A stretch of 64,000 bases of DNA from Adhaeretor mobilis. GTDB taxonomy: Bacteria; Planctomycetota; Planctomycetia; Pirellulales; Lacipirellulaceae. Positions 14,887 through 23,228 of the stretch are shown here, piece after piece. The DNA is taken from NCBI RefSeq assembly GCF_007741515.1, contig NZ_CP036263.1:5567178-5631177 (forward strand), in the 5' to 3' direction. Numbering within the stretch: position 1 is the stretch's first letter; each line of letters starts with the position of its first letter. The notes beneath the pieces are model-generated. The model worked only from the letters and a program-made list of their open reading frames with translations. It was not told the origin of the DNA and did not search any database. Both the position numbers and the translations under genes were made by a program.

Positions 14887-16280
14887 ATAAACTGCGTCGG
14901 CGCGACATCGTTGAAGCGTTCACGTAACTCGCGTCTCAAATCGTCCGCGAAGTTCGCGTGCTCCACGTTGCTTTCGGCAATCTCGTCGAGCCGGTCGAGT
15001 GCAAGGCGTCCTGCAAGCGCGTCTTGTAACGGGTCACGTCCTTCGAGTTGCGAAAGTCGTAGAAGTTGACGAGCTTCACGATCGTCGCGTTCGATGGGGC
15101 TGGCGGTTTCGATCTCGTGGCTTTGCTCAGGAAACGAAGCCTCCGCGGCAGCGGTTGCCTCCCGCGACTCCTGATCGCCAACAAGTTTCATGCCCTCACG
15201 AGCGTTTGAAGACATTGCACGTCTCGAGCGCCAACCCCGCAGTCCGAAACCTGCAGCCCGACTCTCTCGCCGCTTCCTCCTGCAACCCAGCCACCAACCG
15301 CCCAGCGTTCCCGCAGCAATCGCCGCCCAACCTACGAAGTGACCAAGGCGACCACCCTGATTGAAACTGGCTGGACGCTCGCCACTTGGAGCCAACGCCG
15401 GCGGTGCCGCAACGTCAGCCGCGCCGCTTGCCGGTTTCGCCGCGATACGTGCCGCGTCACGCTCCAAAGCTTCCAATCGCGATCGCAACTCTTCACAAGC
15501 ACAATCTTTCTCTTGAGGAACCACCGGCGCCGCAGGTCCCACGGGAACCAGCGGCCTTAGCGGAACCAGCGGCTTTACTCGAACCAGCGGGCAACGCCCA
15601 TCCGGGCAGTTCGCTCTCGGGGCAGGAAGTGCCTTAGGGCTCACCGGACGCCTAGCAGTCACCCGCGCAAAACGCTGCCCAAGGGTGCGCTGCAAGAAAC
15701 GTCGCAACGGGCGGCCAGAACTCGCATAGGTCACCCCGTCGGCTGTGCCCCAAATGACAGCGACCAGCTGCCCGCGCGCATTGAACACGCCGCCCCCCGA
15801 ATCGCCAGAGCGCACTCGCCCGCGCATCCGCAGACTGGTTCGCCCAGCGCTGACGGTTTCGCCGATCAGCATTCCACTCGCGCACTCGTACTTTCCTGTG
15901 GGTCCGTAGCCGCAAGCGATGTAACGTGCCTGAGTGAGCGACGCCAACGAAACGGGAGCCGCCTGCTGCGCCGGCTTGGCGATTTCCAGCGCCGCCAGAT
16001 CGGCCTCGCGATCTTTGCCGATGAGAATAGCTGCATATTTCTTGCCATCGCTAAATCGCACCGTCACTTGCCCCGTGCCTTCGCTGAACAAGTGCGCGCA
16101 GGTGAGCACCAACCCATGCTGCCGGTTCTCAGTCACGTCAATCAACGTACCGCTGCCCAGGTTGGCAGCGCCGCCGGGAAGCTCGTTCACCACGCGACAA
16201 ACAAATCGCTGCGACGCGATGAGCTTCGGCGATATCGCAAGCAAGAGAGCCGTCATTAGCAATGCGATTAACTTATTCAT
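14847..16280 (-). CDS. Membrane-anchored trypsin-like serine protease
   Basis: A 477-aa product from ATG 16280; the longer frame upstream belongs to the previous gene's region. Residues 1-23 form a signal peptide. The S1-type protease domain spans about 25-205 with His63 (TCAHL), Asp94 (DREADLAAL) and Ser161 (SGDSGGGVF). A Pro-rich stretch (212-255) and a short coiled coil (258-283) lead to a membrane segment near 314-333 and a basic-then-acidic cytoplasmic tail. The first gene of the block overlaps it by 4 bp (ATGA). A protease with this anchor is unusual in a capsid cluster; it may act in the periplasm during release or be a host-acquired gene. Confidence 0.8.
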   Translation of the reverse strand: MNKLIALLMTALLLAISPKLIASQRFVCRVVNELPGGAANLGSGTLIDVTENRQHGLVLTCAHLFSEGTGQVTVRFSDGKKYAAILIGKDREADLAALEIAKPAQQAAPVSLASLTQARYIACGYGPTGKYECASGMLIGETVSAGRTSLRMRGRVRSGDSGGGVFNARGQLVAVIWGTADGVTYASSGRPLRRFLQRTLGQRFARVTARRPVSPKALPAPRANCPDGRCPLVRVKPLVPLRPLVPVGPAAPVVPQEKDCACEELRSRLEALERDAARIAAKPASGAADVAAPPALAPSGERPASFNQGGRLGHFVGWAAIAAGTLGGWWLGCRRKRRESRAAGFGLRGWRSRRAMSSNAREGMKLVGDQESREATAAAEASFPEQSHEIETASPIERDDREARQLLRLSQLEGRDPLQDALAGRLALDRLDEIAESNVEHANFADDLRRELRERFNDVAPTQFMAEGGGRKAEFAE

Positions 16281-16897
16281 CGCGTCCCCCCATTGCTCAC
16301 TGTTTCGCGTTGCGCGGTACCGGCAGGAACCAACGTAAACCGATACCGATAGAAGGGGCTGCGCGCGAGATCTGCCGGCTCGGTAAGTCGGTCTGCCAAG
16401 TGCGGCACAGGATCGACGCCGCCAGCCAGGCGATCGGCCATGGCACACGCTTGGCTACAAAATGGCGGGCGATCCTGAAGAAGACGGTCTTCGGTTTCCG
16501 CATGGATGAGAAATCGCCACACGGGCAAGTGACGCAGCGCCGCGGCGAGCACACCGCCGTAACCATAGTCACAACCGGCCAAACGGCGCATGAACTTCGC
16601 AGCGCCGCGCCGATTGTACTGTCGCCAACGACCTGCGGGGTTGGTTTCAAACACATCGATCGCGCCCGGGTACTTGGCAACTTGCGAGGCCAACGTGACC
16701 GCCCTGCCCCCTTTCAGTTCGCGCACTTCGCAGCAAAAAGCATCCCCGCCCCACCACACGACGCGGGCTGCATGGGTGTACTCACTGCGTCCGGCCACGC
16801 CAATCAAGCGCGACACGAGCCCCCGCCCGCGAAACAACAGCAAATCGCCATCGCGAATCTCCGCGGACGCTTCGTCAATAGGAACCAGGCAACGCAT
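16277..16897 (-). CDS. Papain-like amidohydrolase (YiiX / permuted NlpC-P60 type)
   Basis: A 206-aa product; ATG 16897 has AAGGAG 6-8 nt upstream, so the longer frame to 17062 is rejected. It contains IRDGDLLLFRGRGLVSRLIGVAGRSEYTHAARVVWW (His42 in YTHAARV) and PPFCSQACAMADRL (Cys147), the His-then-Cys order of permuted papain-like enzymes of the YiiX/LRAT group. Such proteins hydrolyse peptide or lipid amides. No signal peptide is seen. It is the first gene after the leader RNA and terminator at 16998-17093 and is translationally coupled to the serine protease. Confidence 0.75.
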   Translation of the reverse strand: MRCLVPIDEASAEIRDGDLLLFRGRGLVSRLIGVAGRSEYTHAARVVWWGGDAFCCEVRELKGGRAVTLASQVAKYPGAIDVFETNPAGRWRQYNRRGAAKFMRRLAGCDYGYGGVLAAALRHLPVWRFLIHAETEDRLLQDRPPFCSQACAMADRLAGGVDPVPHLADRLTEPADLARSPFYRYRFTLVPAGTAQRETVSNGGTR

Positions 16898-16910
16898 CGA
16901 CTCTCTCCTT

Positions 16911-16990
16911 GTAGGGTCCGCTGTGCGGACCGAAATGAACTGACAACACGGCACCCATCGCGTCGATTTGGCCCGCACAGCAGACCCTAC
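16911..16990. repeat. REP element, family C (GTAGGGTCCGCTGTGCGGAC)
   Basis: Left palindrome GTAGGGTCCGCTGTGCGGAC, right GGCCCGCACAGCAGACCCTAC, separated by about 40 bp. It was inserted between the leader terminator and the first gene of the block. Confidence 0.85.
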
Positions 16991-16997
16991 GCGCACG

Positions 16998-17037
16998 AAA
17001 AAAGCCCGACGTCGGCAAACGTTGCCGACGTCGGGCT
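16998..17037 (-). terminator. Strong intrinsic terminator in the leader of the papain-like/serine protease block
   Basis: On the minus strand a perfect 16-bp stem AGCCCGACGTCGGCAA-type with a 3-nt loop is followed by six T. It lies 100 nt upstream of the first gene, so it attenuates or insulates that block. Confidence 0.85.
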
Positions 17038-17093
17038 CAAGGCGGATACCACGGTTACTCAAGAACCAGGGCTCCGACAGATACCTTCATGTC
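16998..17093 (-). promoter_or_regulatory. Candidate structured leader RNA, copy 2 (two GGTATC-GAGCCC boxes plus terminator)
   Basis: On the minus strand the order is GACA..., GGTATC (17085-17080), GAGCCC (17074-17069), a hairpin-capable GGTT-CTTGAGT-AACC, GGTATC (17050-17045), GAGCCC (17038-17033) and then the terminator. Copy 1 at 3378-3480 has the same order and spacing with different stem bases. The first GAGCCC could pair with the GGGCT of the terminator 3' arm, which would give an antiterminated form. Confidence 0.5.
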
Positions 17094-17175
17094 ACACGAG
17101 CGATTATAGAGAGTCGTCTGGCACAATTTCTATAAAGAAGTTGGGGGATCGGTTCTTATTGCCTACCGTCAATTC

Positions 17176-17338
17176 GTAGGGCATGTCGAGTGGAACGAGG
17201 CGTACCGAAGTCAGGCTTCAGACTTCGGTCCTCAGGGTTGTTATCGAGACCTGAAGCCCGAGGTCTGAAACCTGAAGCCTCTGTATCGTGAAGCTCGGTA
17301 CGCCTCGCGGAGCTCGACATACCCTACCAAGTTCTTGG
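17176..17338. repeat. Family B composite REP element
   Basis: Outer ends GTAGGGCATGTCGAG and CTCGACATACCCTACC, then GAGGCGTACC / GGTACGCCTC, then long inner arms AGGCTTCAGACTTCGG and CTGAAACCTGAAGCCT. It marks the end of the phage cluster. Confidence 0.85.
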
Positions 17339-17350
17339 CGGTTCCAACTT

Positions 17351-18514
17351 CTAGCGCCGGTACTGCGCCTGCTGTCTGCTGCGGCTGGCGACTTGGCCGG
17401 AGTAGTCGCGCTCGTACGCGCTGAACTCGGCCCACACAGGCAAGTGGTCGGAAACCATCAGAGCTTGCTCCTGGGTGATGTTGAACTGCCGCACCATGTC
17501 GAACACGCCGCTACGACCGGTGTACTCGGTGGTCGAGGGCTGATGAATCACCAGATTGTCGTACAACTTCGTCTGCCGCGTGTTGGTGAAGACACCTTTA
17601 ATGAGCGGGTAGACGCCAGGGATTTGCCCCAGGCGGCTGCTTGCGAGATCGCGATCATCGGCATTCCAATCCCCCAAAGCAATCACATCGTCCTCGTTGC
17701 CACCAGCCCGCCGCACCACGCGGTACACGTCGGCCATGGCATCGACTTCCTCATCGGCCTCGTCCGGGTCGGTGTGAATATTTACGAGCGTGAACGAAAA
17801 CGCACTATCGGGGTTCAGACGCGTTTGGAAGTGCGCTACCAGCGGTTCTCGATGCAGCACGTTGTCTGGATCGCTCAGCGTGTAGACGCTGGAACGGTCG
17901 ACCATGATCTTGCGTGTGTCAAAGATAAAAGCGTACTGCTCGGTCGAACGCGTGTTCCCAATGCGAGGTCCGGTCACATGGTCGTACTGCGCGCCGCCCG
18001 AGTTGATGAGCCTCACGAAATTGGGAATATGGTAGTCGTCGCTCGTGCGTATTTCTTGAATAGCCACGACATCGAACTGCCGGACGATTTCTGCAAGGGT
18101 GCGAATCACTGCACCGTTTGCTTTCTCAACTTTCGCCTTGCCGAACACTTGAATGTTGAACGACGCGATCTTGATGGTAGGCCCTTCGTCAACACGAGGG
18201 ATTGAACCACCACTCCCAGAAGAAGCGGGACGGTAGATCGGAGGCGATGGCGTGCTAGGCTGTTGATAGACCGGCGGAGCAGGTTGCAACGGTGGCGTTT
18301 GGCCCTCCGTCCAGCTGCCTTGTTGCGGGTAATCTTGCTGAGGATACGAATCTTGCGTGTGTTGGTTGCTATAGGGCCTACTAGGATCTTGAACACCGGC
18401 ATTCTGCGCATCGCGCGCAGCGCCAGCCATGTCTTCCAAGCCGCCACCGGTGAGGAACACCCACACCAGCCCACCCAGCACACCAAGAGTTCCTAGAGAT
18501 AATAGCCGTTGCAC
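17351..18514 (-). CDS. Exported endonuclease/exonuclease/phosphatase family protein (DNase I fold)
   Basis: A 387-aa product from GTG 18514, which has AGGAG 6 nt upstream. An N-terminal hydrophobic segment (LLSLGTLGVLGGLVWVFLTG) anchors or exports it, followed by a Gln/Pro-rich linker up to residue 110. The catalytic domain then shows IKIASFNIQVFG, VVAIQEIR, FTLVNIHTDPDEADEE, VIALGDWNADD and VSDHLPVWAEF, the full set of metal-binding and catalytic residues of DNase I-like enzymes (Asn, Glu, His/Asp, Asp-x-Asn, Asp-His). It probably cleaves extracellular nucleic acid or another phosphodiester. It is a single gene flanked by a REP element. Confidence 0.85.
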   Translation of the reverse strand: MQRLLSLGTLGVLGGLVWVFLTGGGLEDMAGAARDAQNAGVQDPSRPYSNQHTQDSYPQQDYPQQGSWTEGQTPPLQPAPPVYQQPSTPSPPIYRPASSGSGGSIPRVDEGPTIKIASFNIQVFGKAKVEKANGAVIRTLAEIVRQFDVVAIQEIRTSDDYHIPNFVRLINSGGAQYDHVTGPRIGNTRSTEQYAFIFDTRKIMVDRSSVYTLSDPDNVLHREPLVAHFQTRLNPDSAFSFTLVNIHTDPDEADEEVDAMADVYRVVRRAGGNEDDVIALGDWNADDRDLASSRLGQIPGVYPLIKGVFTNTRQTKLYDNLVIHQPSTTEYTGRSGVFDMVRQFNITQEQALMVSDHLPVWAEFSAYERDYSGQVASRSRQQAQYRR

Positions 18515-18864
18515 TGCCCGCTCCTTGGGCGCCGTCGCCAGGGTTGTGTGGGTCCATCCGTGTGATCAGCGCAGCCGCAATGAAACTCCCGCGCCGAGAG
18601 GGGGCGAAGATTACCGCAAGAGCGAATTATGTGCCAGAGCGATCCGGCCGCTTGCGGCTTAGCTGTTCCCTGAGAGCTGTTTGCCGCAGTGCTACGTATC
18701 TCAGGACTGTGTGCGCCTTGCTAGCAACTCGGGTGGCATCGGCAACTTGTTGCCTATGCTTGGGGCGCCTGCCTGTTGCTTAGGGACGATTCGGAGGAAC
18801 GACAACCCGCATCGCCACAAGGGTAGCAAGCTACCCATGCCACCCATTGCGATGATCAAATCCC
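18515..18864. other. Gap of 350 bases without a recognised gene
   Basis: No convincing frame, tRNA or hairpin with a T-run. A GGCCGCTTGCGGCTTAGCTG stretch and a GGGTAGCAAGCTACCC palindrome (18823-18838) are the only notable sequences. The promoter of the phosphodiesterase gene should lie here. Confidence 0.4.
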
Positions 18865-19386
18865 TCACTTCGTCGCTTCGCGCACCAAGTGGGCTAGCTC
18901 GGGGAGAATGAGCTTCTCGGTGGCCAACCTCACCGCTGCCGTCGAGCCGGGCATCGTGAGCACGACGGTCTGATCCACCAGGCCGCCAGTCGCGCGGCTG
19001 AGCATCGCCGCGGGACCGATCTCTTCGTAGCTCAGCACGCGGAGCAATTCGCCGTAGCCGGGCAGCTCTTTGGTGAACACACCCGCCAGCGCTTCGGGCG
19101 TCTGATCGCGCGGCGAAATGCCCGTGCCCCCGGTGAGCAAAATCGCGTCGATATTCTCATCAACACTGAACTGCCTGACGGCAGCTGCTAGCAACTGCGG
19201 ATCGTCGGGCAGTATCTGTCGAGCTATCACTTCGTGCCCTGCCCCGGTAAGCAGTTCCACGAGCATCGCCCCGCCGCGATCGGTTTCCAACGTGCGCGTG
19301 TCGCTCACCGTGATCACTGCGCAGGCAACGCTCTCGGGCGACTGTTGGCGATGCAACTTCACTGTGGGGCTTGAGTAGTCGGGCAT
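18865..19386 (-). CDS. moaB: MoaB/MogA-like molybdopterin biosynthesis protein
   Basis: The 173-aa protein carries CAVITVSDTRTLETDRGGAMLVELL, then AILLTGGTGISPRDQTPEAL, VLSYEEIGPAAMLSRATGG and VLTMPGSTAAVRLATEKLILPEL. The TGGTG, SPRD-x-T-x-EA and PGS motifs are those of MoaB/MogA, which adenylylates molybdopterin before molybdenum insertion. The length is usual for MoaB (about 170 aa). It is a single gene here, divergent from the HEAT-type gene at 19639. No other molybdenum cofactor genes are in the window. Confidence 0.9.
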   Translation of the reverse strand: MPDYSSPTVKLHRQQSPESVACAVITVSDTRTLETDRGGAMLVELLTGAGHEVIARQILPDDPQLLAAAVRQFSVDENIDAILLTGGTGISPRDQTPEALAGVFTKELPGYGELLRVLSYEEIGPAAMLSRATGGLVDQTVVLTMPGSTAAVRLATEKLILPELAHLVREATK

Positions 19387-19638
19387 ACGATTGTTTCAAA
19401 ATACTTTTGTGAACCTATTCCCTCGTAGGGAAGCAGCGATTCCTACTTGCCTAGTCAACTACGACTCAGTCTACATCTCTGCGGTCACTGCGTGGGGTCC
19501 TATTATAAGAGCATTCGCAGTCAGGCCGCTACTTTCGTGCCATCTTTTGCCTACTCCAGCCGCAGATAGGGACTATAATTGCCAGTGACAGGAAATGTCA
19601 GTTCCGGGCCACGTCCACTCATTCACACGTCTTACTCC

Positions 19639-20856
19639 ATGCCCCGCCTCGCCCTTACCCTTGCCGTTTTGCTAACCTTCGTTGCTGGACACCCGGCCTG
19701 CGCGGATGTGTTTCAGCTGAAGACCGGCGGCGAGGTGGTCGGCACGCTGGTGGCTCGTGGTGAGCGCGACGGCTATGTGATTCGCACCGTCGAGGGGGCG
19801 ACGCTCACTCTGTCCAAGTTAGACATCACAAAAATTGTTCCCGAACAACCTGAGTTGGCCGAATACCAACAGCGCAGCCGCAGTGCGCCCGACACGACAG
19901 ACGCTCATCGCGAGTTGGCCGCCTGGTGTACCGAGCACAGGCTGCAGGACGAGGCGAAGCACCACCTGCGCCGACTGTTAGAGCTCGATCCCACCGACCA
20001 AGCAGCCCGGCTGAGTCTCGGATTTCAACGACACGGCAATCGTTGGATGTCGCGAGAGCAAATCATGCAAGAGCGCGGCATGGTCCTCTACGAAGGCAAG
20101 TATCGCACTCCCCAAGACGTCGCCCTGCGTTCGATGCAACAACAACGCGAACAGGCTGAGGCCGATTGGTACGGTGATTTAAAACTGTGGAAGGGTTGGT
20201 TGAACAACCGCCGGGCTGAGCGCGTGCAAGAGGCCGAGCGGTCCATTGCCGGCATCACCGACCCGCGGGCTGTGCCGGCACTGTTGAAATGGTTGGAGAA
20301 TGAGCCGGACGAATGGACGCGACGCTTGCTGTTAGAAACCATGCACGCCCTGCCCCACCCAGATGTCGTCAGGAAACTCGTGCAGCTTTCGGTAGAGTCC
20401 AACGACCCCGAAGAGCGCGTGCTGTGCTTAGACTACTTACTGAGGCTGCCCACGCCGGTGAGTCTCACGCCCTACGTGAAGTATCTTACGAGCAAGAAAA
20501 GCGATAACGTGATCGTCAACCGCGCGGGCTATGCTCTCGGGCAACTGGGCAACAAGCAAGCGATCAGCCCGTTGATCGATCGGCTGATCACGCGCCACAA
20601 GTATCGCATTGGCCCCGAGGATGAGCCACAAATTAACGCGAACTTCTCGCCGACAGCTGGCGGCGGCGGTGGCGGTCTCTCGATGGGCGGTAAGGGACCT
20701 AAGTTCATTACCAAGGACCACAACAATCTCGAAGTCCTACGGGCATTAAGTGCGCTCTCAGGCGGCCAAGACTTTGGCTACAACCAACTCGCCTGGCGCC
20801 GCTGGTTTGTCAACGAGCAACAGTACGAATACTACAGCTCCCGACGGGACAAGTAG
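19639..20856 (+). CDS. Exported HEAT/armadillo-type repeat protein
   Basis: A 405-aa product from ATG 19639 (MPRLALTLAVLLTFVAGHPACA, a signal peptide); the frame upstream to 19579 lacks export logic. Residues 25-75 form a small beta domain (VFQLKTGGEVVGTLVARGERDGYVIRTVEGATLTLSKLDI) as in planctomycete secreted proteins. Then come tetratricopeptide-like helices and HEAT-like repeats (DPRAVPALLKWL, NKQAISPLIDRL). A Gly-rich loop sits near 355. It is probably a periplasmic scaffold or a dignostic family protein of planctomycetes; the function is unknown. It faces moaB with a 250-bp shared upstream region. Confidence 0.75.
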   Translation: MPRLALTLAVLLTFVAGHPACADVFQLKTGGEVVGTLVARGERDGYVIRTVEGATLTLSKLDITKIVPEQPELAEYQQRSRSAPDTTDAHRELAAWCTEHRLQDEAKHHLRRLLELDPTDQAARLSLGFQRHGNRWMSREQIMQERGMVLYEGKYRTPQDVALRSMQQQREQAEADWYGDLKLWKGWLNNRRAERVQEAERSIAGITDPRAVPALLKWLENEPDEWTRRLLLETMHALPHPDVVRKLVQLSVESNDPEERVLCLDYLLRLPTPVSLTPYVKYLTSKKSDNVIVNRAGYALGQLGNKQAISPLIDRLITRHKYRIGPEDEPQINANFSPTAGGGGGGLSMGGKGPKFITKDHNNLEVLRALSALSGGQDFGYNQLAWRRWFVNEQQYEYYSSRRDK

Positions 20857-20878
20857 TTCTGAAACTGCCAAGAACTTG

Positions 20879-21023
20879 GTAGGGTATGTCGAGCTCTGCG
20901 AGGCGTACCGAGCTTCACGATTCAGAGGCTTCAGGTTTCAGACCTCGGGCTTCAGGTCTCGATGACAACCCTGAGGACCGAAGCCTGACTTCGGTATGCC
21001 TCGCTCCACTCGACATACCCTAC
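20879..21023. repeat. Family B composite REP element
   Basis: Same architecture as 17176-17338: GTAGGGTATGTCGAGC ... GCTTCAGGTTTCAGACC ... CGACATACCCTACC. It lies between the HEAT-type gene and the CoA-binding gene. Confidence 0.85.
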
Positions 21024-21053
21024 CAAATAGCGGTTCAAACAAAGGCTTCCTTC

Positions 21054-21440
21054 ATGAGCGATAAACCCACTGTGGCGATTATTGGCGCGAGCAGCGATCG
21101 CAGCAAGTTCGGCAACAAGAGCATTCGCGCGCACTTGGCGCAGGGCTACGAAGTGTTCCCTGTGAATCCCAAGGGAGGCGAAATCGAGGGGCTAACCACC
21201 TACGCTTCCATTGCGGACGTGCCGGTCGAGCAGCTCAATCGGGTGAGCCTCTACGTGCCGCCGAAGGTTGGCGAGAAACTCCTGCCAGAGATTGCCGCCA
21301 AGGGGTGCGACGAGCTGTGGCTTAACCCGGGCAGCGAAAGTGAGCAGCTCGTCCAAGCCGCCCGAGACGCCGGCCTCGAACCGATCGTTGCGTGCAGCAT
21401 CGTCGACGTAGGTGAGTCGCCAGGAAGCTTTGGCGATTGA
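21054..21440 (+). CDS. CoA-binding domain protein (YccU-like)
   Basis: A 128-aa Rossmann-type protein from ATG 21054; the longer frame reads through the REP. It shows VAIIGASSDRSKFGNKSIRAHLAQGYEVFPVNPKGGEIEGL, VSLYVPPKVGEKLLPEIAAKGCDELWLNPGSESEQLV and PIVACSIVDVG. The GASS and NP-x-G-G/S motifs are typical of the small CoA-binding YccU family, related to the CoA-binding part of succinyl-CoA synthetase. Its substrate is unknown. It appears as a single gene, with the REP element reaching to 30 bases before its start. Confidence 0.85.
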   Translation: MSDKPTVAIIGASSDRSKFGNKSIRAHLAQGYEVFPVNPKGGEIEGLTTYASIADVPVEQLNRVSLYVPPKVGEKLLPEIAAKGCDELWLNPGSESEQLVQAARDAGLEPIVACSIVDVGESPGSFGD

Positions 21441-21468
21441 AGCTATTGGATGAAAACCAGGGAGGTTA

Positions 21469-21568
21469 GAACCACAGAGGGCACCAAGAGCAGGAAGATT
21501 TGATCATTGCGCCGCAGAACAAGTTACCTACCTAATTACTCTTAGTGCACTTCGTGTCCTTTGAGGTT
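21469..21568. repeat. Family D palindromic element
   Basis: Starts GAACCACAGAGGGCACCAAG and ends CTTCGTGTCCTTTGAGGTTC; about 100 bp. It abuts the Nudix gene, whose ATG follows 34 bases later. Confidence 0.6.
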
Positions 21569-21601
21569 CAATCCATTCCGTGTTGCAGCGATCGAGAGAA
21601 T

Positions 21602-22162
21602 ATGCACCGCCAACCACTTCTAGATCTACTTACGCAGTACGAGCAGCAGTACTCCGAGGAGAGTGCCGTTGTCGCCCAGATTCGCGCGTTGGTTGAAAAC
21701 GCTGAAGATTGTTTTGACCGGACTTGCCGGCCGGGTCACATTACGGGTTCTGCCTGGGTGATGAGTACCGACCGCTCGCGCTGTCTGTTGGTCCATCACG
21801 GCAAGCTGGTGAAATGGCTCCAGCCGGGCGGGCATGCCGATGGCGATACCGACGTGGCCCGCGTAGCGATGAAGGAAGCTGCCGAGGAGACGGGCCTGCG
21901 TTCGCTCATGCTCGCCGACTTGCTGCCGCTGGATGTGGATGTTCACGTGATCCCCGAGCGGTGCGACGTCCAGGGGCAACTCATCGAAGACGCCCACGAG
22001 CACCACGACATTCGATTCTTGGTGCTGGCCAGCGAGAAGGAAGCGCCAACCGTCAGCCATGAGTCCCGCGACGTCCGCTGGTTCACTGAGGCGGAGTTCC
22101 GTGAGATCACCCAAGAGGAAAGCGTGCTGCGCCTGTGGCGCAAAGCAGCTGCGTGGGGCTGA
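21602..22162 (+). CDS. Nudix hydrolase
   Basis: A 186-aa protein from ATG 21602 with GAGAGA upstream; the frame to 21545 starts inside a repeat. The Nudix box reads GGHADGDTDVARVAMKEAAEETGL at about residues 76-99; the first Glu of the box is replaced by Asp/Thr, as in many GGH-type members, while the REx2EExGL-like core (KEAAEETGL) is kept. An N-terminal helical region (residues 1-50) precedes it. Nudix enzymes hydrolyse nucleoside diphosphates linked to other moieties. The substrate cannot be read from sequence. It is a single gene. Confidence 0.85.
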   Translation: MHRQPLLDLLTQYEQQYSEESAVVAQIRALVENAEDCFDRTCRPGHITGSAWVMSTDRSRCLLVHHGKLVKWLQPGGHADGDTDVARVAMKEAAEETGLRSLMLADLLPLDVDVHVIPERCDVQGQLIEDAHEHHDIRFLVLASEKEAPTVSHESRDVRWFTEAEFREITQEESVLRLWRKAAAWG

Positions 22163-22495
22163 TTGGGTGTTGGCCTGATGCAGAGCTGCAGCGACAGGAG
22201 AGGACTGACCGGATTACCGGATAGGCCAGATCAACCAGAATAGGTTTTGGGAGACGGGATTTACAGGATTCACTGGATATTGTCCGCGGCCCTCGACAGC
22301 TACGCTCTAGATTTGGCAAACCCCTTAACTCAGGTGGTCCCTAGTCTCATTCAAATCTCGTTGATCTGGCTTATCCTGTTATCCGGTCCAATTCTATGCG
22401 ACTCTGCGTGAGACTTTAGAGACTTCAAACTGAGATTGGCAACGACTACAATCTGCAGTGAGTAGTCCGTTCTAAGAATAGGGGAGGGTTTCGAG
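22163..22495. repeat. Gap with family E repeat (GGATTTACAGGATTCACTGGAT)
   Basis: Contains GACTGACCGGATTACCGGAT (22202-) and GGGATTTACAGGATTCACTGG, and a later TGGCTTATCCTGTTATCCGG. These are halves of an imperfect inverted repeat also seen near 22937-23228, 23771-23850, 24245-24310 and 27998-28060. No gene was seen. Confidence 0.5.
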
Positions 22496-22936
22496 ATGGC
22501 CGGTGGTTTTGGGACAGTAAAGATTGATCGCAAGGATTTGCCGGAGGGTGAGTCGTTGTGCGAGTATTGCACAGCTAAGTGTTGTCGTTACTTCGCCATG
22601 CCGATCGAAACGCCTGACACGTTCAAAGAGCTGGAATACCTGCGGTGGTTTCTGCTGCACGAGCGCTCGAGCGTGTTCAAAGAAGACGACGATTGGTACC
22701 TATTGGTCCACACCGTGTGTAAGCACCTGCAAGACGACAACCGCTGCGGCATCTACGAAACACGACCGCAGATCTGTCGCGACTACACCACCAAGAACTG
22801 CGAATACGACGACGAATGGACCTACGATTTTTACCTCGAAACTCCCGAGCAAGTTTGGGAATACACCGAGGCAGTCATTCAAAACAAAGGCGACAGCCTT
22901 CGTAGCCGTAAGCCCGAGCTGCTGCCGGTCCTTTGA
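22496..22936 (+). CDS. YkgJ-type cysteine-cluster protein
   Basis: A 146-aa protein with a GGGAGGG site 7-8 nt before ATG 22496. Cysteines at 22, 25, 29, 30, 75, 84, 94 and 102 follow the CxxC-x3-CC ... C ... C-x-IYETRP-x-x-C-R ... C layout of the YkgJ (UPF0153) family, which binds a metal cluster, probably zinc or iron-sulfur. The RCGIYETRPQICRDY block is the family hallmark. Function is unknown; these proteins often occur alone. The flanks here are repeats. Confidence 0.85.
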   Translation: MAGGFGTVKIDRKDLPEGESLCEYCTAKCCRYFAMPIETPDTFKELEYLRWFLLHERSSVFKEDDDWYLLVHTVCKHLQDDNRCGIYETRPQICRDYTTKNCEYDDEWTYDFYLETPEQVWEYTEAVIQNKGDSLRSRKPELLPVL

Positions 22937-23228
22937 TTGACCGGTTCGTTGGATCGGATGACTGGAGGCGCCGGATCGAGCGGATGAAGAAACATCCTGT
23001 TGATCGTGTCAATCTTGTCTCGTTTCATTCCCTAGCTCGGCACTTTCGAGGGGACAGAAATCCGACAAGAATTGCCAACTCTACGGACGGCTTATTGCAG
23101 GTTTCTTACGGTTCGGACCATTAGCCATTGCCGGCATCTCGTTTTCTGGACACGATTTACTGGATCGACTGGATCAGCAGAGCTCCCGTCGATCCTATCA
23201 AATCCAGTCCTCCGGCCATTTCTTTCTC
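22937..23228. repeat. Gap with family E repeat
   Basis: Contains TTGACCGGTTCGTTGGATCG, CATCCTGTTGATCGTGTCAAT and CACGATTTACTGGATCGACTGG, i.e. CTGGAT/ATCC-type inverted segments of family E. No gene was seen. Confidence 0.45.

Noticed and set aside
19540..19580. TATAAT at 19573 as a sigma-70 promoter of the HEAT-type gene
   Set aside because: The nearest -35-like TTGCCT is 21 bases away, which is too far to claim.
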